Assembly: GCF_022288725.1 (NCBI RefSeq)
Contig: NZ_JAKNTA010000008.1
Coordinates: forward strand, 186,001-250,000
Length of the DNA stretch: 64,000 nucleotides
Origin: Kitasatospora sp. A2-31
GTDB lineage: Bacteria; Actinomycetota; Actinomycetes; Streptomycetales; Streptomycetaceae
Direction: 5' to 3'
Shown: positions 7,059 through 15,696 of the stretch, in pieces
Layout: the number at the start of each line of letters is the position of its first letter
How positions within the stretch are numbered: position 1 is the stretch's first letter
Translations under genes and position numbers: made by a program
The notes under the pieces: model-generated
What the model saw: the letters and a program-made list of their open reading frames with translations, nothing else
What the model was told of the DNA's origin: nothing
The model's database searches: none

Positions 7059-10000
7059 GTGCCAGAGATCATCGCCAACCGATATGTGCTGGTTGAGGGC
7101 GGATCCCGAACTGGCGGTCTATCCGTGGTGCGGCAGGCGTTCGACACGAGGTCTGGTGCAGTGGTCGCTGTCAAGTTCATCAGCGCGTCCTCAGATGCCC
7201 TGACGCGAAAGATCTTTGATCGCGAGGTTAGCTCACTTCGGTCTCTGTCACACCCCGGCATCGTGCGTTTCAGAGATGCTGGCATTCAAGAGGGTACAGG
7301 AGTTTTCTATATCGTCCTGGATTGGGTGGAGCGCTCGCTCTTCGACGTGCTGACAGCTCACGGCCCGTACGCGTGGGAAGAGTTGGCGGAAGTCATTGCG
7401 ACCCCGATGCTTGAAGCGTTGGCCCACGCCCACATAAATCACGTTGAGCACAGGGATATCAAGCCGGGGAACGTTCTAATCGATTCCAGTGGGCGGCCCC
7501 TTCTTGCTGACTTTGGGATCGCTAAGCTGCGGGGAGAAATAGACAGTAGTGGCGACATGACTGTCGCGGGTTTCAGATCAGGTCCATACACTCCTCCCGA
7601 GATTGAGACTCCCATCCCGTATGTACGGGATGTGTACGCTACTGCGGTTCTACTGCTTCAGTGCTTGACCAAAGATCGTATTAGAGATGCGAGCGACGTC
7701 GCGTCTTCCCTTGCTTCGGTTGACGTTCCTCCAGACGTGCGACGGCTGCTGGAGAAGTGTCTGAGCTCGGAGCCGGCTTCCAGGCCAGCGAATGCATCGG
7801 TGCTGGCGGGTGAGCTCGATAGATGCATCAGAGAGCGAGCCTCAATTTCTCCCGGCGGGCCGACGAGAGTTTCGCTTCGACTGACCAAAGCAGCAATGGG
7901 GCAGCTTCTAGGAAATTCTCAGATTTCGGATCGAAGGGCTGCTGCGACGCTTGCCTCTGCGGACCTCGCAGAGGCTTCATATATCGTGTTCGGGTATGAT
8001 AGAGAGAATGCTCGACCGTCTCGCGACGTCGTCATTCTATCTGGTCGAGAGTGGAAATATACTCTAAAGCCAGCCGAAAGTTCCGGATTTGTGGTCACGT
8101 GGGCTGTGAGGCCCGAGTCGGATGAGTTGGACCGCCTTCGTGAACGATCGCTGATTCTGCCGGCAACGTTTTCGTGGTCGTTTTCTGATCCTCGAGATCC
8201 TGTCAGTGCGCGGAATTCCTTCGACGCGCTCATTTCCTGCCTGGATTCCTTCGAAGAGGAACGCGCTGCGCAGCGCGAACAGCGGAAGGACCGCGCAGAT
8301 GGCGATGGCCTCTTCGAACTATGGGCGCGGGTTCTTCGAGCTCGTGAGGATCTCGCGAGAGGAGATCTTCAGGCCGTAACTTATCGCTCAGTGGCCGTAC
8401 GCGGTCGTGAGGCAGATTTCACTCTGCGTTCCGCGCCTGAGCAGGATCTCGTAGGGACTGAATGGCAGATCACGCTCGCCCAGACCGGTTGGGCTTATGG
8501 GCGGGGCGAGGTGATCCGCCAAATCGGCTCTACACTTACTCTGCGCAGCGATCGCATATTCGACAAGATTCCTGGACAAGGCATGCTCGCTCCCTCGCTG
8601 GGGCGTAGCGAGGCGTCTCTGGCGCGGCAGCGTGCGGCTGTCGCTGCGATACGGACGGGAAGCACTGCTCGCTCAGACCTCCGAGAGTTGATTCTGACTC
8701 CGTCTCTTTGTGCGGCCCCTGAGCCCGTAACAATCGATACTTGGGACCTCGATCTGGACGGCAGTAAGCGGGCTGCAGTTCAGTCGGCCCTCGGCGCAAG
8801 CGATATTTTCCTTGTGCAGGGGCCACCCGGGACCGGTAAGACAAGCTTCATTGCCGAGACTGTGGCGCAATATTTGAGGCGCAACCCTGCGGCACGGATC
8901 CTCATTGTGTCTCAGACTCACGTGGCGGTGGATAATGCACTTCAACGCCTGGATAAAGCTGGCATCAACGGGCTGGTCCGTCTTGGTACGCCGGCGGACG
9001 CGCGCGTGAATGGATCTGTTAGCCATCTTCTCCTTGAACAGCAGATGACTCGATGGGCCAGTCGCGTCCGTCGCAGCGCGGAGAAATATCTGGAGTCTCA
9101 ATCTGAGTCATCTGGGATAGCGCCGCATCATCTGCGTGCAGCGCTTGCTCTTCGCGAGTTGTCAGCGGCGATCCGTGAGTCAGAGAAGATTGAGCTGGAC
9201 TTGCTCCTTCAAGGCGAGGACGACCCATCTGAGATCGCGACCGCATTGACACTGACTGCGGAACCATCCGGCCTTCGTCAGCGACTTGATGCCTTGGCAA
9301 GTCTTCAGGAGGAGCTGCGGGCGCAGGCCCAACGCGAACTGGCGGGAGAGCTGACGCTCCACGAGGGGATCACCCTTGCTGAGTCTGAGGCTGCAGTGGA
9401 CCTGCTGATCGGCGAAAGTCCGACCGCACTCGCTCTGATGAAGACTATGACTCTTCAGGCGGAGTGGCTGCAGAGGATTGCCTCGGACTCTGCTCTTGTC
9501 TCTGTCTTCCTGGAGACTGCCCGCGTGGTCGCAGGTACGTGTGTGGGATTTCTCGGAAATCCCGCGGTAAAGGCCCTTGATTTGGATCTATGTATTCTTG
9601 ACGAGGCATCGAAAGCCACGGTGACTGAGGCCCTAGTGCCAATGGCGCGTGCTAAGCGCTGGATCCTTGTTGGAGATACACGGCAGCTTCCGCCAATGGA
9701 TGAGGAACTCCTTCGGTCTCGTAAGGTATTGGAGGAGCATGAGCTCACCCGAGAAGAGGTGGAAGAGACACTATTCAGTCGACTTGCTGAGAATATGCCA
9801 GAGCATTCGCAGCTTATGCTCCAGGAGCAGTACAGAATGATCCGCCCGATTGGCGATCTGATCTCTACATGCTTCTACGATGGCGAGCTTCGATCTTCCC
9901 GGGTAGAAGGCCTGCGCGGCTATAATGCCATATTTGGAAAGCCGGTTCTCTGGCTGGACACCAGCATCCTCGGGAAGTCTCGAAGCGAGGTTCTGTCTGG

Positions 10001-10478
10001 CGCGGCCAACCGGAGCTATGCGAATCCTGCTGAAGCAAAGATCATTGTTGATCGGCTGAGGGCGCTTGATGGTGGAGTGGATAAGTCGGTGATTTCCCTC
10101 CCTGATGGCCGTGATCGGCTTGAGGTTCTGGTTATCGCGCCTTACAGCCATCAGGTTGAGGACTTGCGCCGGCGGACGACCGCTGTCCAGTTTCGACACC
10201 TCGATGTGTCCGTGCTTTCCGTCGATGCGGCGCAAGGGCGAGAGGCTGATATCGCCTTCTTCTCCGTGACCCGTAGCAACACAGAAGCGAAGTTGGGATT
10301 CCTGTCGGCCGACTATTGGCGCCGCGTCAACGTCGCCCTGTCGCGTGCGCGATTTGGCCTCGTGATTGTAGGCGATGCCCACTTCATTCGCAGCACCACT
10401 GGAGCGCTGCGCCAGGTACTTGAATACGTTGACGGGCATTCGGATGACTGTGTGATCAGGCAGGCTGACAGTGACTGA
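7059..10478 (+). CDS. Ser/Thr protein kinase fused to UPF1-like SF1 helicase
   Basis: 1139 residues from a GTG. Residues 1-260 are a Hanks-type kinase with all key residues: VAVK lysine, HRDIKPGN catalytic loop (about 131) and DFG (about 151). From about 570 there is a superfamily 1 helicase: Walker A GPPGTGKT (about 588), Ia SQTHVAVDNAL, Walker B DEAS (about 848), GDTRQLPP, EQYRM, VDAAQGRE and NVALSRAR (about 1091). The roughly 310 residues between are unassigned. The gene ends with an 8-bp overlap with the PLD gene. Codon use is clearly less GC-rich at third positions than elsewhere in the window, a sign of transfer. The domain mix resembles defence systems; the function is inference. Confidence 0.85.
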   Translation: MPEIIANRYVLVEGGSRTGGLSVVRQAFDTRSGAVVAVKFISASSDALTRKIFDREVSSLRSLSHPGIVRFRDAGIQEGTGVFYIVLDWVERSLFDVLTAHGPYAWEELAEVIATPMLEALAHAHINHVEHRDIKPGNVLIDSSGRPLLADFGIAKLRGEIDSSGDMTVAGFRSGPYTPPEIETPIPYVRDVYATAVLLLQCLTKDRIRDASDVASSLASVDVPPDVRRLLEKCLSSEPASRPANASVLAGELDRCIRERASISPGGPTRVSLRLTKAAMGQLLGNSQISDRRAAATLASADLAEASYIVFGYDRENARPSRDVVILSGREWKYTLKPAESSGFVVTWAVRPESDELDRLRERSLILPATFSWSFSDPRDPVSARNSFDALISCLDSFEEERAAQREQRKDRADGDGLFELWARVLRAREDLARGDLQAVTYRSVAVRGREADFTLRSAPEQDLVGTEWQITLAQTGWAYGRGEVIRQIGSTLTLRSDRIFDKIPGQGMLAPSLGRSEASLARQRAAVAAIRTGSTARSDLRELILTPSLCAAPEPVTIDTWDLDLDGSKRAAVQSALGASDIFLVQGPPGTGKTSFIAETVAQYLRRNPAARILIVSQTHVAVDNALQRLDKAGINGLVRLGTPADARVNGSVSHLLLEQQMTRWASRVRRSAEKYLESQSESSGIAPHHLRAALALRELSAAIRESEKIELDLLLQGEDDPSEIATALTLTAEPSGLRQRLDALASLQEELRAQAQRELAGELTLHEGITLAESEAAVDLLIGESPTALALMKTMTLQAEWLQRIASDSALVSVFLETARVVAGTCVGFLGNPAVKALDLDLCILDEASKATVTEALVPMARAKRWILVGDTRQLPPMDEELLRSRKVLEEHELTREEVEETLFSRLAENMPEHSQLMLQEQYRMIRPIGDLISTCFYDGELRSSRVEGLRGYNAIFGKPVLWLDTSILGKSRSEVLSGAANRSYANPAEAKIIVDRLRALDGGVDKSVISLPDGRDRLEVLVIAPYSHQVEDLRRRTTAVQFRHLDVSVLSVDAAQGREADIAFFSVTRSNTEAKLGFLSADYWRRVNVALSRARFGLVIVGDAHFIRSTTGALRQVLEYVDGHSDDCVIRQADSD

Positions 10479-11832
10479 CTTCCATCTTAGGTTTGGCCAC
10501 CTTCGTCCTGGGCTTGATCTTCTGGCTATCGAGGATGCGGCTGTGCCGGTCACGGTGGTGACAGCGGATGTTGTTGCCCAGGAGCGCAAGAAGCTTCCAC
10601 TCCTGGACGAGTTCATCCTCAGGTTCGCGGCAGAAGGAGCTGCCTCTAATTCTGATCTCGCTGGAATCCTTGGCCTTCACGAGGACCAGGTTTCTACTGC
10701 TGTGGCGAATCAGGTTGTTATCGGTAACCTCCAGTATCGGGAGCGCGATCAGGGCCTTTCGCTGACTTTGCAGGGTCGGGAAACGGTCCGGACTCTAGTG
10801 GCAGTTCAGCCAGTATTGCGGCCACTGCCTCTGGTATTCGATCGGTTGACGTGGTCAATCGTCGATTATCCAAAAGCGATGCTGAAGACTAAGCAGCAAG
10901 CAATCGAAGACGGGATGATTCTGCTTCCCGCCGCCCGGTCTGCGCGGGTTGAGCTCCCGGACGTAACGCCAGCTGGAATCAATTCTCTACTTGCGCGGCG
11001 AAGTGGAAAGCCGAGTGTTGAGGTACTCCGTGTAAGGGCTGTCAATCGGACATCGTATCGCTATATGCCGGTGAAGTTGCTTGTATATGGTGATGCCGCA
11101 CGGGATGATGTTCAGCTGGCTGTGTGCGTGGACAGCGACTTGAGCCCGAGTCATGATGCTGCCCTGCAGCGCGTCAACGCTGTAGAAAGCCTCAAAATTA
11201 GTATCGGCCCGGCGGCTGAGCGTCCTGTTCTGCGCGCGGACCTCGAAGATATCCGGATGGATAGCAGTGAGGTAGCCCAGCACCTTACGCAGGCATCATC
11301 GCAAGCTCTCCCTGTGCTTGAGGCAAATGGAGTGGCGGATCCGATCCCCTCTCTCCATACCGTTCCGGTTCGAAGCCTCAGCGTATTTTAGCACTCCGAC
11401 CTGCTTGCAAAAGCATTGGATGATGCCAGTCGGCGACTCTTGATAATATCCCCATGGGTTAAGCGGGGTGTCGTGAATCGCGCTTTCGTCGAGCGGCTGG
11501 GGCAGCGGCTGCGGCAGGGCGTTCGCGTACACATAGCGCACGGTTACGGCCCAGACGACCTTGGATCAGATGAGGATGCTCTGCGCCGCCTGTATAACCT
11601 CCAACAGCGGCACTCAGATCGATTTACGCTAGCCAGGTTGAGAGATACACATGCCAAGATCCTCATCTGTGATGGATTGTGGGTCTCAACTAGCTTTAAC
11701 TGGCTGTCCTTTCGTGGCGACCCCAAGCTTCCCTACAGGATGGAGGAAGGGACGCTAGTAAAGATTCCCGCCGAGGTTGATAAGGCTTATGAGCGCTATC
11801 TCCGGATGATCGAGGAGCAGCGAGTCGACTAG
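10471..11832 (+). pseudogene. winged-helix/PLD-nuclease-like protein interrupted by an in-frame TAG
   Basis: One reading frame runs from the GTG at 10471 to 11832, broken only by TAG at 11389-11391. The first part (306 aa) has a winged-helix-like segment (about residues 45-110) and an unassigned middle. The second part (from ATG 11416, 138 aa) carries a phospholipase D HKD motif, HAKILICD, followed by STSFNW. The codons around the stop read F-stop-H-S-D-L-L, and a Glu (GAG) there would restore an EH.xLL segment usual in such PLD proteins. The DNA therefore fits a single G-to-T nonsense change. Joined, the protein would be 453 aa. It is translationally coupled to the kinase-helicase gene. Two separate proteins, or readthrough, remain possible. 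Confidence 0.75.
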
Positions 11833-12014
11833 CGAGGCGTGAGCAGGTGCTCCAGCTGTCCTGCTGAGGCTTGCTGATGCGTGAGCGATGCGTGAGCGGA
11901 CAGGACGGCAGCAGGCCATCGGAGCGGGATCGCGAGGTCTGCCACGTGGCGCTGACCTGCAGGTTCAGTGCCACGCGGCATCAGGCGTCACGCCCCGTCA
12001 TGATCCGGGTTCGT
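11833..12014. repeat. GCGTGAGC repeats next to the attachment site
   Basis: Three copies of GCGTGAGC lie at 11837-11844, 11879-11886 and 11890-11897. The last two form a tandem 11-bp repeat. Short direct repeats within 200 bp of a tRNA att core are what integrase arm-type or excisionase sites look like. No gene is visible in this stretch. Confidence 0.4.
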
Positions 12015-12056
12015 CTTGTAAAGCGGGGGTCGTCGGTTCGAACCCGACAGGGGGCT
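12015..12056 (+). tRNA. 3' fragment of tRNA-Thr(TGT): probable right att site of the element
   Basis: The sequence begins at the anticodon loop CTTGTAA (anticodon TGT, 12017-12019). It continues with the 3' anticodon stem, variable loop, a perfect T arm (GTCGG TTCGAAC CCGAC, 12032-12048), the 3' acceptor strand AGGGGGC and discriminator T. The bases upstream cannot form the 5' anticodon stem, D arm or acceptor 5' strand, so this is not a whole tRNA. Integration of an element at a tRNA gene leaves exactly such a 3' copy. The intact tRNA should lie beyond the left edge of the window. Confidence 0.85.
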
Positions 12057-12073
12057 CGTTGTGGAGGGCTTCA

Positions 12074-12110
12074 GAAGCGCCCCGAGCCGGTGTCCGGCTC
12101 GGGGCGCTTC
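12074..12110. terminator. 17-bp-arm hairpin, bidirectional terminator
   Basis: Perfect inverted repeat GAAGCGCCCCGAGCCGG (12074-12090) and its complement (12094-12110) around a TGT loop. It lies 18 bp past the tRNA fragment and 25 bp past the end of the convergent recombinase gene. It would end both the tRNA transcript and that gene. Confidence 0.85.
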
Positions 12111-12134
12111 GTCGTGCCGGCGCGTGGGTTCGCC

Positions 12135-12941
12135 TCAGTGCGGGCGGAGTTGGCGGAGGGTCCAGCCGGTGGCGTCGGGGGTCAGCGGGCGGGTGTGGGT
12201 GGTGAGGAGCTCGGCGGCGCGGCGGTAGGAGAGCCGGGCGCGGCCGGTGTGGGGGCAGCGGTCGCGCGCCGGGGTGGTGGCGGGGGCGCGGCGGTCGGTG
12301 AGGAAGAGGGGGCCGGCGGTGCGGCCGGCCACGAGGAGGGGGAGCAGGCGGGCGGTGCCGGTCCGCCAGCGCAGCGGGGCGGTCGAGGTGTGGGTGCGAC
12401 GGCGGGTGAGGTCGAGGTGGTCGACGTCGAGCGCGAGGGCGGCCTCGATGGTGGCGCCGCTCTCGTGGAGAAGGTGCCAGAGGGCCTGTTCGCGGAGCGG
12501 GGCGCGGAGCGCGAAGAGCGCGCTCAGCTGTTCGGGGGTGAGCCTGGCGGGGTCCGTGGGGGCGGGGGCGGGGAGGGCCTGCGGGCGCAGGGTGGTGGTG
12601 GGGTCGGTGGAGATCCAGCCGCGGGTGAGCCACCAGGCGGCGGCCGCGCGCAGGGTGGAGATTTCACGGTTGAGGGTGCGCGTGCCGGCGGTGACGGCGC
12701 GGTGGGCGGCGGCGGCCTGGAGGCGGGGGGCGGCGCCGGGGCGCTCCAGCAGGGCGAGCGGGAGGACCGGTGGGCGGGCGCGGCGCCGTTCGGGGCCGGT
12801 GGGGACGGGCCGGTCGGCGAGCGCCCAGGCCCAGGTGTCGAGGGCGATCCGGTAGACGCGGCGGGAGCCGGTGCCGAGGCCGGAGGCGGCCAGGTAGCGC
12901 TCGACGGCGACCGCGTACTCGACGGGGGGCCTGAGGGTCAT
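12135..12941 (-). pseudogene. tyrosine recombinase truncated before the catalytic Tyr
   Basis: 268 residues from an ATG at 12941 with GGAAAGAG upstream. It has an N-terminal core-binding helical domain (LNREISTLRAAAAWW) and the beginning of the catalytic domain (LTPEQLSALFALR; ALALDVDHLDLTRRR holding the box I region). It stops at TLRQLRPH, precisely where the box II LRHS motif, the HxxR and the nucleophilic Tyr should follow. Only 78 bp remain before the tRNA fragment, so the C-terminus is gone rather than shifted in frame. It is likely a relic integrase of an older insertion at the same tRNA, or a non-catalytic chromosomal homologue. Confidence 0.7.
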
Positions 12942-12955
12942 CGGGCGCGCTCTTT

Positions 12956-13070
12956 CCGCAGTAAATGGTGGAGGGAAGGCGAATTCAGCATAGACGAGAA
13001 GCGCAGTAAACGGCAGGTGGGAGGTGGTTTGTGGGGTGATTTACTGCGGTAATAGGCTCGACGGTGGAAA
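12956..13070. promoter_or_regulatory. repeated CGCAGTAAA motifs in the divergent promoter region
   Basis: CCGCAGTAAAT (12956-12966), CGCAGTAAA (13002-13010) and the inverted ATTTACTGCGG (13039-13049) lie between the recombinase relic and the MFS gene. The last overlaps a TTTACT...TAATAG element that could be the MFS promoter. They look like binding sites of one regulator; which one is unknown. Confidence 0.45.
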
Positions 13071-13145
13071 TTGATGCGAATGGGCTCAGGTTTTCCGCCC
13101 GGAAGTCTTGAAAGCGGCTTCGGCGCACGGGCAGACTTGCCGCCC

Positions 13146-14432
13146 ATGGCAGTGGATGTGGACCTGGTTCCCGCCCGCCGGACGCGGCTGCGCAGCCGCC
13201 TCTCCGTGCTGGGCGAACACGATTTCCGGTGGTTCTTCGTCGGCTACGCGACCTCCCTGTTCGGCTCCTCGATGGCGCCGGTCGCGGTGGCCTTCGCGGT
13301 GCTCGACGGCGGGGGGAGTGGCACCGACCTGGGGTGGGTGATGGCGGCCCGGATCCTGCCGATCGTCCTGGTGATGGCGGCCGGCGGGGTGGCCGCGGAC
13401 CGGCTGGGCAGCCGCCGGGTGATGCTGGCCGCGGACGTGCTGCGCTGCGGGGTGCAGGGGGTGTTCGCGGCCGCGCTGGCCGCCGGACAGGCGCCGGTGT
13501 GGGCGGTGGTGGGGCTGGTCGCCGTGTGGGGGCTCGGCGAGGGGGTGTTCCTGCCCGCGCTCGGGGCGCTGGTGCCCGGGTTGGTCACCCGGAAGGAGCG
13601 CCTCGGGGACGCCAACGCCCTACTGGGGTTGGCTCGTTCGGTCTCCATGGTGGCCGGCCCGGCGCTCGCGGGAGTGCTGGTGGCGTGGTCCGGCCCGGCC
13701 TCCGTCCTCCTGGTCGACGCCGTCACGTACGGGATCGGTGCGCTGGCGCTGGCCCGGCTATCGGTGGCCCGGCCGGCGGAGCCGGGCGCGTCGGACTCGC
13801 TGGCGGCGGATCTGCGCGAGGGCTGGTCGGAGTTCCGGTCGCGCACGTGGCTCTGGGTCACCACGGTGCAGATGGCCCTCTTCAACCTGCTCGTCTGGGC
13901 GCCGTTCCTGGTGCTGGGCCCGCTGACCGCGCAGCGCGAGCTCGGCGGGGCGCGCGCCTGGGGTCTGGTGATGGGGGTGTACGGGGCCGGTGCGGTGCTG
14001 GGCGGCCTGCTGGTGCTGGGCCGCCGGCCGACTCGGCCGCTCGCGGTCGCCACGGTGGCGAGCCTCGGCTGGGCGCTGCCCTCGGCGACGCTCGCGGCGG
14101 GCGTGCCGCTGCCCTGGACGGCCGCGGCGGCGCTGGTGGCCGGGCTCGGATCGGCGGTCTGCGGGGCGCTGTACGAGACCACGATGCAACGCTGGGTGCC
14201 CGGTGACGTCCTGGCGCGGGTCACCGCCTTCGGCGGGCTGGGTGCCTTCGTCCTCGGCCCGCTCGGACTGGCGGCGGCCGGTCCGCTGGCTGACCGGGTC
14301 GGGGCGGGCGCCGTGCTGGCCTTCGGAGCCCTGTGGCAACTCGTCGCCACCGTCGCAGTGTTGGGGGTGCGCGAGGTGCGCTGCGCCGGCTGGGACTCAC
14401 CCGGACCGCCGAGCGGCGGCGGAGCGGACTGA
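13146..14432 (+). CDS. MFS transporter, EntS/macrolide-exporter-like
   Basis: 428 residues with about 12 hydrophobic membrane segments. The first cytoplasmic loop reads GGVAADRLGSRR, a variant of the GxxxDRxGRR signature of the major facilitator superfamily. The general type (EntS, MefA-like) exports siderophores or drugs by proton antiport; the substrate here is unknown. The frame is open from about 13071, but bases 13074-13145 have AT-rich third positions unlike the rest, so the ATG at 13146 is preferred even though its ribosome binding site is weak. Confidence 0.8.
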   Translation: MAVDVDLVPARRTRLRSRLSVLGEHDFRWFFVGYATSLFGSSMAPVAVAFAVLDGGGSGTDLGWVMAARILPIVLVMAAGGVAADRLGSRRVMLAADVLRCGVQGVFAAALAAGQAPVWAVVGLVAVWGLGEGVFLPALGALVPGLVTRKERLGDANALLGLARSVSMVAGPALAGVLVAWSGPASVLLVDAVTYGIGALALARLSVARPAEPGASDSLAADLREGWSEFRSRTWLWVTTVQMALFNLLVWAPFLVLGPLTAQRELGGARAWGLVMGVYGAGAVLGGLLVLGRRPTRPLAVATVASLGWALPSATLAAGVPLPWTAAAALVAGLGSAVCGALYETTMQRWVPGDVLARVTAFGGLGAFVLGPLGLAAAGPLADRVGAGAVLAFGALWQLVATVAVLGVREVRCAGWDSPGPPSGGGAD

Positions 14433-14559
14433 GTCGGGGCATGCCAGGGGACCGGGGTCGGGCCGCCCCGCGGGTGCTGCTCCGGCGCACCGGGTGAGCA
14501 CCGGGACCGGGCCGGTCGTACGGTGGAGGGAGTGCGGGGGGCAACGGAGGAGGTCGGCC

Positions 14560-14793
14560 ATGCCTGGTTCTCTCACCATCAGCCACCACGAGGCGTCCGT
14601 CGCCATGGAGCACACCGACGCCAAGCGCCTCGCCACGATGCTCGAGGAGCTCGTCTATCTGCTGGAGATCCCCGGCCCCAACCGGATCAACGACGCACAG
14701 CTCGTGGCCCTCTGCGAGGGCCGGGCGCCCGACCGGGCCGAGCTGGTGCACTGGTCGCGGGAGCTCGCCACGGAGCTGAAGGGGCGCCTCTAG
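14560..14793 (+). CDS. small conserved-looking hypothetical protein (77 aa)
   Basis: The ATG at 14560 follows GGAGGAGG by 7 bases, a strong ribosome binding site. The protein is mostly helical and acidic, without Cys or membrane segments: an N-terminal SHHEAS segment, then a long amphipathic helix (DAKRLATMLEELVYLLE), a hinge (PGPNRIND) and a C-terminal helix. I do not recognise a family. It is followed by the alkyltransferase gene after 165 bp. Confidence 0.7.
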   Translation: MPGSLTISHHEASVAMEHTDAKRLATMLEELVYLLEIPGPNRINDAQLVALCEGRAPDRAELVHWSRELATELKGRL

Positions 14794-14958
14794 GGCAGGA
14801 CCGGCGGGCCGGTCCCCGCGCGAGGACGGGTTCCGGACGAGCCGGTGGCGGACCGCCGCGGGACGTACGATGGCGCGCGGGGCGGGTGGTCCGCGCGCGC
14901 CTTCCGGGTGCCGGCGCGGCCGGCGGCCGGTCCGGCGGAGGAGGGCGGAGGCCTGCGG

Positions 14959-15618
14959 ATGTCGCAGTCGCGACCGACGGCGCAGACCGGAGCGGGCGGA
15001 GCGGTGACGCCCTCCGGAGCGGCCACGTCGGCCACGCCGTCCGGAGTGGTCGGAGCGCGGCCCGGTGGCGCGCCCCGGCCGGGCGGGATGTCCTGGCTGA
15101 CCGTGGAGACACCGCTGCCGAGCGGGCCGATGCACATCGCGGTGACGCCGCTGGGCGTGGTGGCCGGGGGCTACCTGGGCGACGAGGCCGGTGAGCTGCC
15201 GCGCTGCACGGACGAGGCGAAGATCGCCGCGGTGAAAGGGCGGATCGGCGACTACCTGGCCGGGCGGAGCCGGGAGCTGGGACTCCCGATCGACTGGAGC
15301 CTGAGCACCGGTCCGCACCGGGCGGTGCTGCAGACCCTGTTCCGTGAGGTGCCGTACGGGAGGACCATCACCTACGGCGAACTGGCCTCCCGCAGCGGGG
15401 TGTTCGAGGACGTGGCGGAGCCGGGGCTGGCCGCCCGGACGGTCGGGCAGATGATGGCCGCCAATCCCGTTCCGCTGCTGGTGCCGTGCCACCGGGTGGT
15501 GGCGGCGGACGGGATCGGCGGCTTCGGCGGCGGCCGGGTCGGCATCGAGGTGAAGCGCTGGCTGCTCACCCTGGAGGGGGTGCTGGAGCCGACGCTGGAC
15601 TGGAACGGCCCGCTGTAG
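14959..15618 (+). CDS. ogt: methylated-DNA-protein-cysteine S-methyltransferase
   Basis: 219 residues. The C-terminal half is the alkyltransferase DNA-binding domain with the active-site Cys in PCHRVV (about residue 179). Before it are the GRTITYGELA wing/recognition segment and the Asn of AANPVP. It removes O6-alkyl groups from guanine by suicide transfer to the Cys. The ATG at 14959 has GGAGG seven bases upstream. The first 40 residues are an Ala/Gly/Thr-rich extension of no known role. If the true start were ATG 15088 this extension would be absent. Confidence 0.9.
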   Translation: MSQSRPTAQTGAGGAVTPSGAATSATPSGVVGARPGGAPRPGGMSWLTVETPLPSGPMHIAVTPLGVVAGGYLGDEAGELPRCTDEAKIAAVKGRIGDYLAGRSRELGLPIDWSLSTGPHRAVLQTLFREVPYGRTITYGELASRSGVFEDVAEPGLAARTVGQMMAANPVPLLVPCHRVVAADGIGGFGGGRVGIEVKRWLLTLEGVLEPTLDWNGPL

Positions 15619-15696
15619 CAGGAGGATTGGACCCACAGCGGCGGCCGGAGCGGCCGGGCCCGACGAGGCGTACGCCGACCCCGGGGGCGCCGTCGC

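Noticed and set aside
12001..12060. A complete tRNA gene at the tRNA-Thr fragment
   Set aside because: No 5' acceptor strand, D arm or 5' anticodon stem can be formed upstream of the anticodon loop.
13074..13145. Upstream start of the MFS exporter at TTG/ATG 13071-13080
   Set aside because: Third positions are AT-rich and unlike coding DNA here; ATG 13146 fits the composition change.
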